A stretch of DNA of 9,124 nucleotides from Lonsdalea quercina subsp. quercina (lineage in GTDB: Bacteria; Pseudomonadota; Gammaproteobacteria; Enterobacterales; Enterobacteriaceae), in the NCBI RefSeq assembly GCF_000688655.1, contig NZ_JIBO01000009.1, forward strand, positions 88,500-97,623, in the 5' to 3' direction. The notes beneath the pieces are model-generated. The model was not told the origin of the DNA, did no database searches, and was given only the letters and a program-made list of their open reading frames with translations. Position numbers and translations under genes: made by a program. This document shows positions 1 through 5,804 of this stretch, one piece after another (positions within the stretch are counted from its first letter, which is position 1; the number at the start of each line of letters is the position of its first letter).

Positions 1-232
1 GAACAACGTTCGTATCGCCGCCAACAAGGCATGGGCAGAGAAAAACCCGGCGGCAGCCAAACTGTTCTCCAGCATGTGGCTGCCGGTTGCCGATGTGAAT
101 GCGCAGAACCAGCGCATGCATGCAGGCGAGTCGTCTGAAGACGCGATCGAACGTCACGTTGACGGCTGGATTAAGGCCCACCAGCAGCAGTTTGACGCAT
201 GGGTCAACAGCGCGCGCGACGCGGCTAAGTAA
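1..232 (+). CDS. proX: Glycine betaine/proline-binding protein ProX, C-terminal end (partial)
   Basis: This is the last 76 codons of an open reading frame that enters from the left edge (first full codon at 2, TAA at 230-232). The translation contains [26 protein letters not shown] and [18 protein letters not shown], which match the C-terminus of E. coli ProX almost residue for residue. ProX is the periplasmic substrate-binding subunit of the ProVWX (ProU) ABC transporter, which imports glycine betaine and proline betaine under osmotic stress. The signal peptide and most of the binding site lie outside the window. A hairpin terminator follows 11 nt after the stop, which fits proX being the last gene of proVWX. 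Identification rests on recalled family sequence and is strong; the ligand-binding residues cannot be checked here. Confidence 0.95.
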   Translation, partial: NNVRIAANKAWAEKNPAAAKLFSSMWLPVADVNAQNQRMHAGESSEDAIERHVDGWIKAHQQQFDAWVNSARDAAK

Positions 233-243
233 ATCGTTATTTG

Positions 244-269
244 GAGCGCCTGGCCATCAGGCGCTCTTT
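244..269 (+). terminator. Rho-independent terminator after proX
   Basis: A perfect 9-bp stem, GAGCGCCTG (244-252) and CAGGCGCTC (258-266), encloses a 5-nt loop and is followed by only a short T-run (TTTC). It begins 11 nt after the proX stop, so it most likely ends the proVWX transcript. The short U-tract makes termination efficiency uncertain. Confidence 0.8.
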
Positions 270-349
270 CCTCCGCCATACGCCTACCCGCTTTTTCGCG
301 ACGACGCCCCATCCTTTTGACTGGCCCCTCTTATCTTGCTTTCCCTTGA

Positions 350-462
350 CGTCACAGTGACGACGATAATTCAGTCTGGAATTATGACGCATTGAATTGA
401 CTCAAAAGGTGGTATCAATGAGGGATCTGTCCGATACTATTTATCTGTAGCCTTAACAGATA
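350..462. promoter_or_regulatory. Upstream region of the YgaY-like gene with three dyad symmetries
   Basis: Three separate inverted repeats lie between the proX terminator and the start codon at 475. They are CGTCAC-A-GTGACG (350-362), ATAATTC-N6-GAATTAT (366-385) and TATCTGT-N7-ACAGATA (442-462). A second dyad, TTAAC-N5-GTTAA (453-467), overlaps the last. These have the size and spacing of operator sites for dimeric regulators. The 442-462 repeat ends 12 nt before the ATG, where a bound protein would block transcription or translation. I could not find a convincing sigma-70 -35/-10 pair here, so the promoter itself is not placed. The regulator is unknown; EmrR, encoded nearby, or a distant LysR-type protein are only guesses. 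Confidence 0.4.
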
Positions 463-474
463 GTTAACCCTGCC

Positions 475-1659
475 ATGAATACCGCCATACCACGCCCCCA
501 AACGTTAAGCCCGGCGCTCACCCTTTTAATGTCGGCCGCAACCGGCCTGATGGTCGCCAGCAATTACTACGCACAACCCCTGCTGGACGCCATCGCCAAT
601 GCGTTCATGCTCTCTCCCAATCAGGCGGGCTTTATCGTCACCACAGCCCAGCTCAGCTATGCCGTGGGCCTGCTCTTGCTGGTCCCACTGGGAGATATGC
701 TGGAGCGCCGAGGACTGATTGTGGTCATGAGCCTGCTGTCCGCCGCCGGCATGCTGATCACCGCGTCGTCATCGTCGCTGTGGATGATGATATTCGGCAC
801 CGCATTGACCGGGATGTTCTCCGTCGCCGCACAGGTACTGGTGCCGCTGGCCGCGACGCTGGCCTCGCCGGAAACCCGCGGTAAAGTGCTAGGCACCGTC
901 ATGAGCGGTCTGCTGCTGGGAATATTGCTGGCGCGAACGCTGGCGGGCGCGCTGGCGTCGCTGGGCGGATGGCGGCTGGTTTTCTGGGTCGCGAGCGTTC
1001 TGATGATCGTCCTGTCCCTGCTGCTGTGGCGGGCGCTGCCGCGTTACAAACAAGACAATCAGCTAAACTATCCGCAGCTTCTGGCATCGATTTTCCATCT
1101 GATGATGACGTACAAGCCGCTGCGTATACGTTCCATTTTGGGTGGGCTGACGTTCGCGAACTTCAGCATCCTGTGGACCTCCATGGCGTTTCTGCTCTCC
1201 TCACCGCCCTATCGTTACTCCGAGGGGGTTATCGGCCTGTTTGGGTTAGCCGGCGCGGCAGGCGCGCTGGCGGCCACGCGTGCTGGACGCCTGGCGGACC
1301 GCGGCCATGCTAAAACGGTCACGACCGCCGGCCTTATCGTACTAGCGCTGTCGTGGCTGCCTATCGCGGCTGGCATGCATTCGATCCTGCTGCTGCTGCT
1401 GGGGATTCTGGCGCTGGATCTCACGGTTCAGGGCGTTCATGTCACGAATCAGAGTATTATTTATCGCGATATGCCTGAAGCCCGCAACCGTATCACTTCG
1501 GGATATATGACCGCCTATTTCATCGGCGGGGCGCTAGGCTCGATGGTCTCCGCCATGATGTTTCAGTACTTTGGCTGGCTGGGCGTTTCCATTGCGGGTT
1601 TTCTAATCAGCCTCTCGGCCCTGGTCGTTTGGTGGTGCAATAGAAACGACGTTTCCTAA
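475..1659 (+). CDS. ygaY: MFS transporter, YgaY-like (intact)
   Basis: This 394-aa hydrophobic protein is a 12-TM drug:proton-antiporter-type Major Facilitator Superfamily member. MFS motif A is visible as GDMLERRG (about residues 73-80, between TM2 and TM3). The stretch SGLLLGILLARTLAG followed by GGWRLVFWV (about residues 144-172) is the TM5 region typical of the YnfM/YgaY/AraJ-like sugar or drug exporters. A central polar loop (RYKQDNQLNYP, near residue 190) separates the two halves. The length is normal for the family and no frameshift is seen. It lies between proX and emrR, the position of ygaY in E. coli K-12, where that gene is annotated as a pseudogene. The substrate is unknown. Spacing to proX and the hairpins on both sides suggest a single-gene transcript. 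Confidence 0.8.
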   Translation: MNTAIPRPQTLSPALTLLMSAATGLMVASNYYAQPLLDAIANAFMLSPNQAGFIVTTAQLSYAVGLLLLVPLGDMLERRGLIVVMSLLSAAGMLITASSSSLWMMIFGTALTGMFSVAAQVLVPLAATLASPETRGKVLGTVMSGLLLGILLARTLAGALASLGGWRLVFWVASVLMIVLSLLLWRALPRYKQDNQLNYPQLLASIFHLMMTYKPLRIRSILGGLTFANFSILWTSMAFLLSSPPYRYSEGVIGLFGLAGAAGALAATRAGRLADRGHAKTVTTAGLIVLALSWLPIAAGMHSILLLLLGILALDLTVQGVHVTNQSIIYRDMPEARNRITSGYMTAYFIGGALGSMVSAMMFQYFGWLGVSIAGFLISLSALVVWWCNRNDVS

Positions 1660-1669
1660 TTCCAAGCCC

Positions 1670-1703
1670 CCTCTTTCGAATCATTTGACCCGAAAGAGGA
1701 TTT
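1670..1703 (+). terminator. Hairpin terminator after the YgaY-like gene
   Basis: A perfect 9-bp stem is formed by CCTCTTTCG (1670-1678) and CGAAAGAGG (1691-1699) around a 12-nt loop, starting 11 nt after the TAA and followed by ATTTCC. The loop is long and the U-tract short, so it may be a weak or Rho-assisted terminator. It separates the YgaY-like gene from emrRAB. Confidence 0.6.
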
Positions 1704-1847
1704 CCTCAAATCTCTTCTTCCGGAAATTTTGTTTTTTTTATCAAAACAAAACAGGGAGAAATAAAATAAAACACATAAAAATCAACAAAATATTAAGTTA
1801 TGTGCTTTCATGCCTCAGTTTTTTTCCTCTTTTAGTACTTTCCGTCA

Positions 1848-1876
1848 TTTACCTAAGTAATAACCTGCGTTACTAT
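1848..1876 (+). promoter_or_regulatory. Candidate sigma-70 promoter and operator of emrRAB
   Basis: TTTACC (1848-1853, 4 of 6 to the -35 consensus) and TACTAT (1871-1876, 4 of 6 to the -10 consensus) are separated by exactly 17 nt. They lie at the end of an AT-rich spacer (about 1700-1890), 30 nt before the emrR start. The spacer of the promoter contains imperfect dyads: TTAC-N4-GTAA (1849-1860), and GTAAT-N7-GTTAC (1857-1873). In E. coli, EmrR represses its own operon by binding an imperfect inverted repeat in the promoter, so either dyad is a plausible EmrR operator. The promoter geometry is directly visible; the EmrR assignment is inference. Confidence 0.5.
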
Positions 1877-1905
1877 ACAGAAAGTGATTAATGAGGTTGA
1901 CATAA

Positions 1906-2421
1906 ATGGAAAGTTCGTTTGCACCAATTGAAAGTATGCTGCGCATGCGCGCAACTCGTCATCCAGACTTCCCTTATAAGGAAGTGACGATGCTCCGTCT
2001 GTTTCTACATTTACAGACAAAAATACTTGAACACCGTAACCGAATGCTGAAGGAGCAGAACATCAATGAGACGCTGTTCATGGCATTGCTGACGCTTGAA
2101 TCTCAAGAGTCTTACAGCATTCAGCCTTCTGAGCTCAGCGCCGCGCTCGGTTCATCACGCACCAACGCCACGCGTATTGCGGATGAACTCGAAAAACGCG
2201 GCTGGATTGAGCGCAGAGAGAGTGAAAGCGACCGGCGGTGTCTGCATTTGTTTATGACAGAAAAAGGGAAGGCTTTTTTGAATGAGCTACTTCCTCCGCA
2301 ACATTACAGCCTGCATCGGCTATGCTCTGTCTTGGATGACGAAGAACAGCTCGAGTTGGAAACACTGATGCGTAAGCTATTAGGCCGCCTTGACGAAATT
2401 GAGAAAGACATGACGTCATAG
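1906..2421 (+). CDS. emrR: MarR-family repressor of the EmrAB efflux operon
   Basis: This 171-aa protein matches E. coli EmrR (MprA, 176 aa) along its whole length. The winged helix-turn-helix core is almost invariant: [16 protein letters not shown] (about residues 53-68), [20 protein letters not shown] then [10 protein letters not shown] (71-100), and the wing with [13 protein letters not shown] (103-115). EmrR is a dimeric repressor of emrRAB (and of the microcin operon mcb in E. coli). It releases DNA on binding uncouplers such as CCCP, DNP or salicylate. The start is set by homology (MESSFAPIE versus MDSSFTPIE) and a GAGG Shine-Dalgarno at 1893-1896. The C-terminal tail is slightly shorter than in E. 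coli. It is the first gene of the emrRAB operon and is separated from emrA by 230 nt. Confidence 0.96.
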   Translation: MESSFAPIESMLRMRATRHPDFPYKEVTMLRLFLHLQTKILEHRNRMLKEQNINETLFMALLTLESQESYSIQPSELSAALGSSRTNATRIADELEKRGWIERRESESDRRCLHLFMTEKGKAFLNELLPPQHYSLHRLCSVLDDEEQLELETLMRKLLGRLDEIEKDMTS

Positions 2422-2651
2422 CGTTTCACCATCATCAGTCAGCTCCATGCCGCACCACACTGACGTTTACCGACACCAGGCGGACATTGTTGTGACTTGC
2501 ACACCCCTATGTGCCAGGAATGACGGGTTGTTCTCAGTGTGGCTCCGGCACGAGCTGTCTGTTTATCGCAGCCAGAGCGTTAGCGACACCATCCTTACAT
2601 CGCCGTATGGCAATTACCCATTCAATAATGAGAAGTACATTAGGGGAAACC

Positions 2652-3824
2652 ATGAGCTCCACTGTGGAAACATCTGCACCGCAACCTGCCAAAAAAAACA
2701 AAACCCGTAGGAAACGCATCTTAACGCTATTAACTATTTTCTTTTTATTCCTAGGCTGCCTGTGGCTCGCCTATTGGTTCCTGGTTTTACGTCATCATCA
2801 GGAGACCGATGATGCTTACGTTGCGGGTAATCAGATCCAGATTATGTCGCAGGTCGCCGGCAGTGTGACCAGCGTCAATGTCGACAGCACGGACTTCGTC
2901 AGGAAAGGCGATGTACTGGTCGAACTCGACCCGACCGATGCCCAACAGGCTTACGAGCGCGCGCAAACCGCGCTGGCGAATAGCGTGCGTCAGGTTCATC
3001 AGTTAATTATCAATGGTCGTCAGTATCAGGCGAATATCGCACTCCAGCAGACGGCGCTAAACCAGGCGGTTAGCGATCTGAACCGCCGAGAAGCTCTGGG
3101 CAAAGTCAATGCCATCGGACGCGAAGACGTGCAGCACGCACGCGATGCCGTTGCCAGCGCTCAGGCGTCGCTCGACGCCGCTAAACAGCAATTCGCCGCC
3201 AATCAGGCGCTCATTCTCAACACGCCTCTGGAAAAGCAGCCGGCGATACAGCAGAGTGCCGCCGACTTACGTGACGCCTGGCTGGCCTTGCAGCGTACGC
3301 ACATCGTAAGCCCGGTAGACGGTTATGTGTCGCGCCGCAGCGTGCAAGTCGGCGCCCGTATTGCTTCGACATCGGCTCTGATGGTGGTCGTGCCCGCGAA
3401 AGGCCTGTGGGTAGACGCCAATTTCAAGGAAACGCAGCTGGCCAATATGCGTATCGGTCAGCCTGCCACCATCGTCAGCGATCTGTACGGAGACGATGTG
3501 GTGTATAAAGGCAAGGTCGTCGGTCTTGATATGGGAACCGGCAGCGCTTTTTCCCTCCTACCCGCTCAGAATGCCACCGGCAACTGGATTAAAGTCGTCC
3601 AGCGCCTTCCCGTTCGCATTGAGCTCGATCCGCAAGAATTGGCGGATCATCCCCTGCGCATCGGTCTGTCAATGCTGGTCAATGTCGATACCGCCAAAGC
3701 GGACGGCAAGGTTTTATCTGACATACCGCGTAGCGAACCCGCCTACCAAAGCAATGCGCTGGAACTGGACATGGCGCCGGTCAATCAGCTCATCGACGAG
3801 ATTATCCATGCTAACGCAGGCTGA
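2652..3824 (+). CDS. emrA: Multidrug efflux membrane fusion protein EmrA
   Basis: This is the HlyD-family periplasmic adaptor that joins the EmrB pump to an outer-membrane channel (TolC in E. coli). From the chosen ATG it has 390 residues, the same as E. coli EmrA. An N-terminal cytoplasmic stretch rich in K and R (13-22) precedes one membrane anchor (about 23-45). The conserved ETDDAYVAGNQIQIMSQVAGS (51-71) opens the lipoyl-like domain. A long alpha-hairpin region (about 98-215) includes IGRE and the repeated QHARDAVASAQASLD pattern. The beta-barrel part carries WVDANFKETQLANMRIGQP and GLDMGTGSAFSLLPAQNATGNWIKVVQRLPVRIEL. The frame stays open 47 codons further upstream to a GTG at 2511, but homology and the Shine-Dalgarno AGGGGA at 2642-2647 favour 2652. 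Confidence 0.96.
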   Translation: MSSTVETSAPQPAKKNKTRRKRILTLLTIFFLFLGCLWLAYWFLVLRHHQETDDAYVAGNQIQIMSQVAGSVTSVNVDSTDFVRKGDVLVELDPTDAQQAYERAQTALANSVRQVHQLIINGRQYQANIALQQTALNQAVSDLNRREALGKVNAIGREDVQHARDAVASAQASLDAAKQQFAANQALILNTPLEKQPAIQQSAADLRDAWLALQRTHIVSPVDGYVSRRSVQVGARIASTSALMVVVPAKGLWVDANFKETQLANMRIGQPATIVSDLYGDDVVYKGKVVGLDMGTGSAFSLLPAQNATGNWIKVVQRLPVRIELDPQELADHPLRIGLSMLVNVDTAKADGKVLSDIPRSEPAYQSNALELDMAPVNQLIDEIIHANAG

Positions 3825-3828
3825 TTAT

Positions 3829-3834
3829 GGGGGA
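3829..3834 (+). promoter_or_regulatory. Ribosome binding site that favours a GTG start for emrB
   Basis: GGGGGA at 3829-3834 lies 7 nt before GTG at 3842, an ideal Shine-Dalgarno distance. The in-frame ATG at 3827 overlaps this purine run and has only GCAGG (3816-3820) upstream. The GTG start gives MQKKPLEG, which lines up with MQQQKPLEG of E. coli EmrB. Confidence 0.6.
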
Positions 3835-3841
3835 TAAACAC

Positions 3842-5377
3842 GTGCAGAAGAAACCGCTAGAGGGAATACAGCTGGCTTTGTTGACCATCGCGCTCGCGCT
3901 GGCCACCTTCATGCAGGTACTGGACTCCACCATCGCCAATGTGGCGATCCCGACGATTGCCGGCAATCTGGGTTCATCCAACTCTCAGGGCACCTGGGTG
4001 ATCACCTCTTTCGGGGTAGCGAACGCCATTTCCATTCCAATTACCGGCTGGCTGGCGAAACGCTTTGGAGAAGTGCGCCTTTTCGTCTGGGCTACGGGAC
4101 TGTTTGCACTTATGTCCTGGCTGTGCGGGATCTCCAACAGTCTTGAAATGTTGATCTTCTTCCGCGTCCTGCAAGGGCTGGTCGCGGGCCCTATCATCCC
4201 GCTTTCGCAAAGCCTTCTGTTGAACAACTATCCTCCAGCGAAACGCAGTATCGCACTGTCGCTATGGTCGATGACCGTCGTCGTCGCACCGATTTTCGGT
4301 CCGATACTCGGCGGCTGGATCAGCGACAACTATCATTGGGGATGGATTTTCTTCATCAACATTCCGCTGGGCGCTCTGGTGGTCCTGCTGACATTGCAGC
4401 TGCTGCGCGGACGTGAGACTGCGGTTACGATCAGGCCAATCGATACCATCGGACTTGTATTGCTGGTCTTGGGAGTGGGTTGCCTGCAAATGATGCTCGA
4501 CCGCGGGAAGGAGTTGGACTGGTTTAACTCGACAGAGATCATCACGCTTTGCGTCGTCGCGGTGATAGCACTCGTGTTCCTGGTCGTATGGGAGCTGACG
4601 GACGATAATCCGGTAGTCGACCTATCCTTATTCAAATCCCGCAACTTCACCATTGGCTGCCTGTGCACCAGCCTGGCGTTTATGTTCTATTTCGGCGCCA
4701 TCGTTCTTATGCCGCAGCTGTTGCAGGAAGTCTATGGTTACACCGCCACCTGGGCAGGATTGGCATCAGCCCCCGTAGGACTGATGCCAGTGCTGCTTTC
4801 GCCTATTATTGGGCGCTTCGCGCCGCGCCTGGACATGCGCTATCTGGTCAGCTTCAGTTTTGTGATGTACGCCGTCTGCTTCTATTGGCGGACCTATACC
4901 TTCGAACCCTCAATGGACTTCGCCGCCTCTGCGTGGCCGCAGTTCGTGCAGGGATTTGCCGTCGCATGCTTCTTCATGCCTCTGACGACGATTACTCTTT
5001 CGGGACTCGGACCAGAGAGGCTGGCTGCGGCATCCAGTTTGTTCAACTTCTCGCGTACCCTTGCTGGCTCCATAGGCACATCGCTGACAACCACGCTTTG
5101 GGAACGACGCGAAGCGCTGCATCACGCACAGTTGACGGAATCTATCTCACCTTATAACCCTATTGCACAGCAGTTCTATCAGCAAATGGAGGCCTTGGGG
5201 CTTACCCAGCAGCAAGTATCTTCTTATCTCGCCCAGCAGATCACCGGGCAAGGGCTGATCATTGCTGCAAATGAAATTTTTTGGGCGGCGGCGGCAATAT
5301 TTATAGCGCTGATTGTTTTGGTGTGGTTCGCTCGACCGCCCTTTGCCAGTTCTGGAAGCGGAGGCGGCGCCCACTAA
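3842..5377 (+). CDS. emrB: Multidrug efflux pump EmrB (DHA2 family, 14 TM)
   Basis: This is the inner-membrane proton/drug antiporter of the EmrAB-TolC system, which exports hydrophobic uncouplers and antibiotics. It is near-identical to E. coli EmrB over long blocks. The DHA2 signature LDSTIANVAIPTIAGNLG is at about residues 27-44, motif A GWLAKRFGEVRL at 69-80, and motif C with GPILGG at 153-158, followed by NYHWGWIFFINIPLG. TDDNPVVDLSLFKSRNFTIGC and the glycine-rich C-terminus ending GGGAH are also shared. From GTG 3842 the protein is 511 aa (E. coli 512) and lies 17 nt after the emrA stop. A start at ATG 3827 would add five residues and leave a 2-nt gap. A strong terminator follows, so emrB is the last gene of the operon. 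Confidence 0.96.
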   Translation: MQKKPLEGIQLALLTIALALATFMQVLDSTIANVAIPTIAGNLGSSNSQGTWVITSFGVANAISIPITGWLAKRFGEVRLFVWATGLFALMSWLCGISNSLEMLIFFRVLQGLVAGPIIPLSQSLLLNNYPPAKRSIALSLWSMTVVVAPIFGPILGGWISDNYHWGWIFFINIPLGALVVLLTLQLLRGRETAVTIRPIDTIGLVLLVLGVGCLQMMLDRGKELDWFNSTEIITLCVVAVIALVFLVVWELTDDNPVVDLSLFKSRNFTIGCLCTSLAFMFYFGAIVLMPQLLQEVYGYTATWAGLASAPVGLMPVLLSPIIGRFAPRLDMRYLVSFSFVMYAVCFYWRTYTFEPSMDFAASAWPQFVQGFAVACFFMPLTTITLSGLGPERLAAASSLFNFSRTLAGSIGTSLTTTLWERREALHHAQLTESISPYNPIAQQFYQQMEALGLTQQQVSSYLAQQITGQGLIIAANEIFWAAAAIFIALIVLVWFARPPFASSGSGGGAH

Positions 5378-5401
5378 ATCACCGCGACGTCTTATCACCG
5401 T

Positions 5402-5428
5402 GCCGTCCTCTTTGAGGACGGCTTTTTT
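5402..5428 (+). terminator. Strong Rho-independent terminator of emrRAB
   Basis: A perfect 9-bp stem, GCCGTCCTC (5402-5410) and GAGGACGGC (5414-5422), has a 3-nt TTT loop and is followed directly by six T residues (5423-5428). It starts 24 nt after the emrB stop. It is a textbook intrinsic terminator and should insulate the levansucrase gene from emrRAB transcription. Confidence 0.95.
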
Positions 5429-5720
5429 GTCTATGGACGAAGGGGATACGGTTCTAGGCTCTCCATCAGGTTTTACTGAACGCTTTCACCCTCAATTCTG
5501 ACGTCACGCCATCATTCAGATGTCCTTCACCTACGGCATTTTCTTCTTTATAACAACTTCGCGCCTTCGTGGCTTAAAACTTCAAAATGCGCAAAAACGA
5601 AACACCATCAGAACAAAACCACAATAAAACGCATTTTTAAACCAACAATTGAAATAATAAACCACAAAATTGCCACATTAAAACAATAACCCCGAATTAG
5701 TTAAAATTATCAAATCACCA
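5429..5720. other. AT-rich non-coding upstream region of the levansucrase gene
   Basis: No supported gene lies between the emrB terminator and the levansucrase promoter. The first part has mixed composition and contains the palindrome TGACGTCA (5499-5506). From about 5570 the DNA becomes markedly AT-rich with A-tracts (for example AAAACG, ACAATAAAAC, TTAAAATTAT). Such DNA is the kind that the silencer H-NS prefers, and H-NS is reported to affect levansucrase expression in Erwinia amylovora. H-NS binding here is inference from composition only. Confidence 0.5.
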
Positions 5721-5749
5721 TTGAATGCTATAAATATACTGTATATAGT
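5721..5749 (+). promoter_or_regulatory. Sigma-70 promoter of the levansucrase gene
   Basis: TTGAAT (5721-5726, 4 of 6 to consensus) and TATAGT (5744-5749, 5 of 6) are separated by exactly 17 nt. The predicted transcription start is near 5756, giving a leader of about 50 nt that ends in a good Shine-Dalgarno, AGGAGA (5792-5797), 7 nt before the ATG at 5805. The -10 element is embedded in one LexA-box-like sequence and the start site abuts a second. Confidence 0.7.
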
Positions 5750-5754
5750 ATCAG
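5739..5754. promoter_or_regulatory. LexA (SOS) box candidate 1, over the -10 element
   Basis: The core is CTGT-N8-TCAG and the left flank is TA, giving TACTGTATATA at 5737-5747, identical to the left 11 bases of the E. coli consensus TACTGTATATATATACAGTA. The right half-site deviates (TCAG for ACAG). A TCAG right half also occurs in the functional uvrA SOS box as I recall it. The site covers the -10 hexamer, so LexA bound here would block RNA polymerase. Confidence 0.55.
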
Positions 5755-5756
5755 CA

Positions 5757-5772
5757 CTGTACAGATGTACAG
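5757..5772. promoter_or_regulatory. LexA (SOS) box candidate 2, at the transcription start
   Basis: This is a perfect match to the enterobacterial SOS core CTGT-N8-ACAG. It is also a near-perfect palindrome: ACTGTACA (5756-5763), GA, TGTACAGT (5766-5773). It agrees with the 20-base consensus at 15 positions counted over 5755-5774. Its centre is 18 bp from that of box 1, so the two boxes are tandem and lie on nearly the same repeat of the helix. Binding could be cooperative, as proposed for tandem boxes at lexA and colicin genes. Confidence 0.65.
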
Positions 5773-5804
5773 TTAAATAAATCACTTTCATAGGAGATAC
5801 ATTC

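Noticed and set aside
1685..1891. A 68-codon reading frame (TTG start) with a hydrophobic C-terminal half between the YgaY-like gene and emrR
   Set aside because: It begins inside the hairpin terminator, has no Shine-Dalgarno, is made of AT-rich spacer DNA that easily encodes F, I, K, L and N, and overlaps the likely emrR promoter. No family is recognised.
2511..2651. A 47-residue N-terminal extension of EmrA
   Set aside because: The ATG at 2652 has a proper ribosome binding site and gives exactly 390 residues matching E. coli EmrA. The extension resembles no EmrA sequence.
2447..2710. An 87-codon reading frame overlapping the emrA start in another frame
   Set aside because: It runs through the spacer and the emrA 5' end, has no recognisable family, and its only likely cause is chance absence of stops.
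5429..5804. Possibility of a prophage or mobile-element border upstream of the levansucrase gene, because SOS boxes are common in phages and colicin plasmids
   Set aside because: No integrase, transposase, terminal repeat, att-like duplication or phage gene is visible in the window. The SOS boxes alone do not prove a mobile origin.
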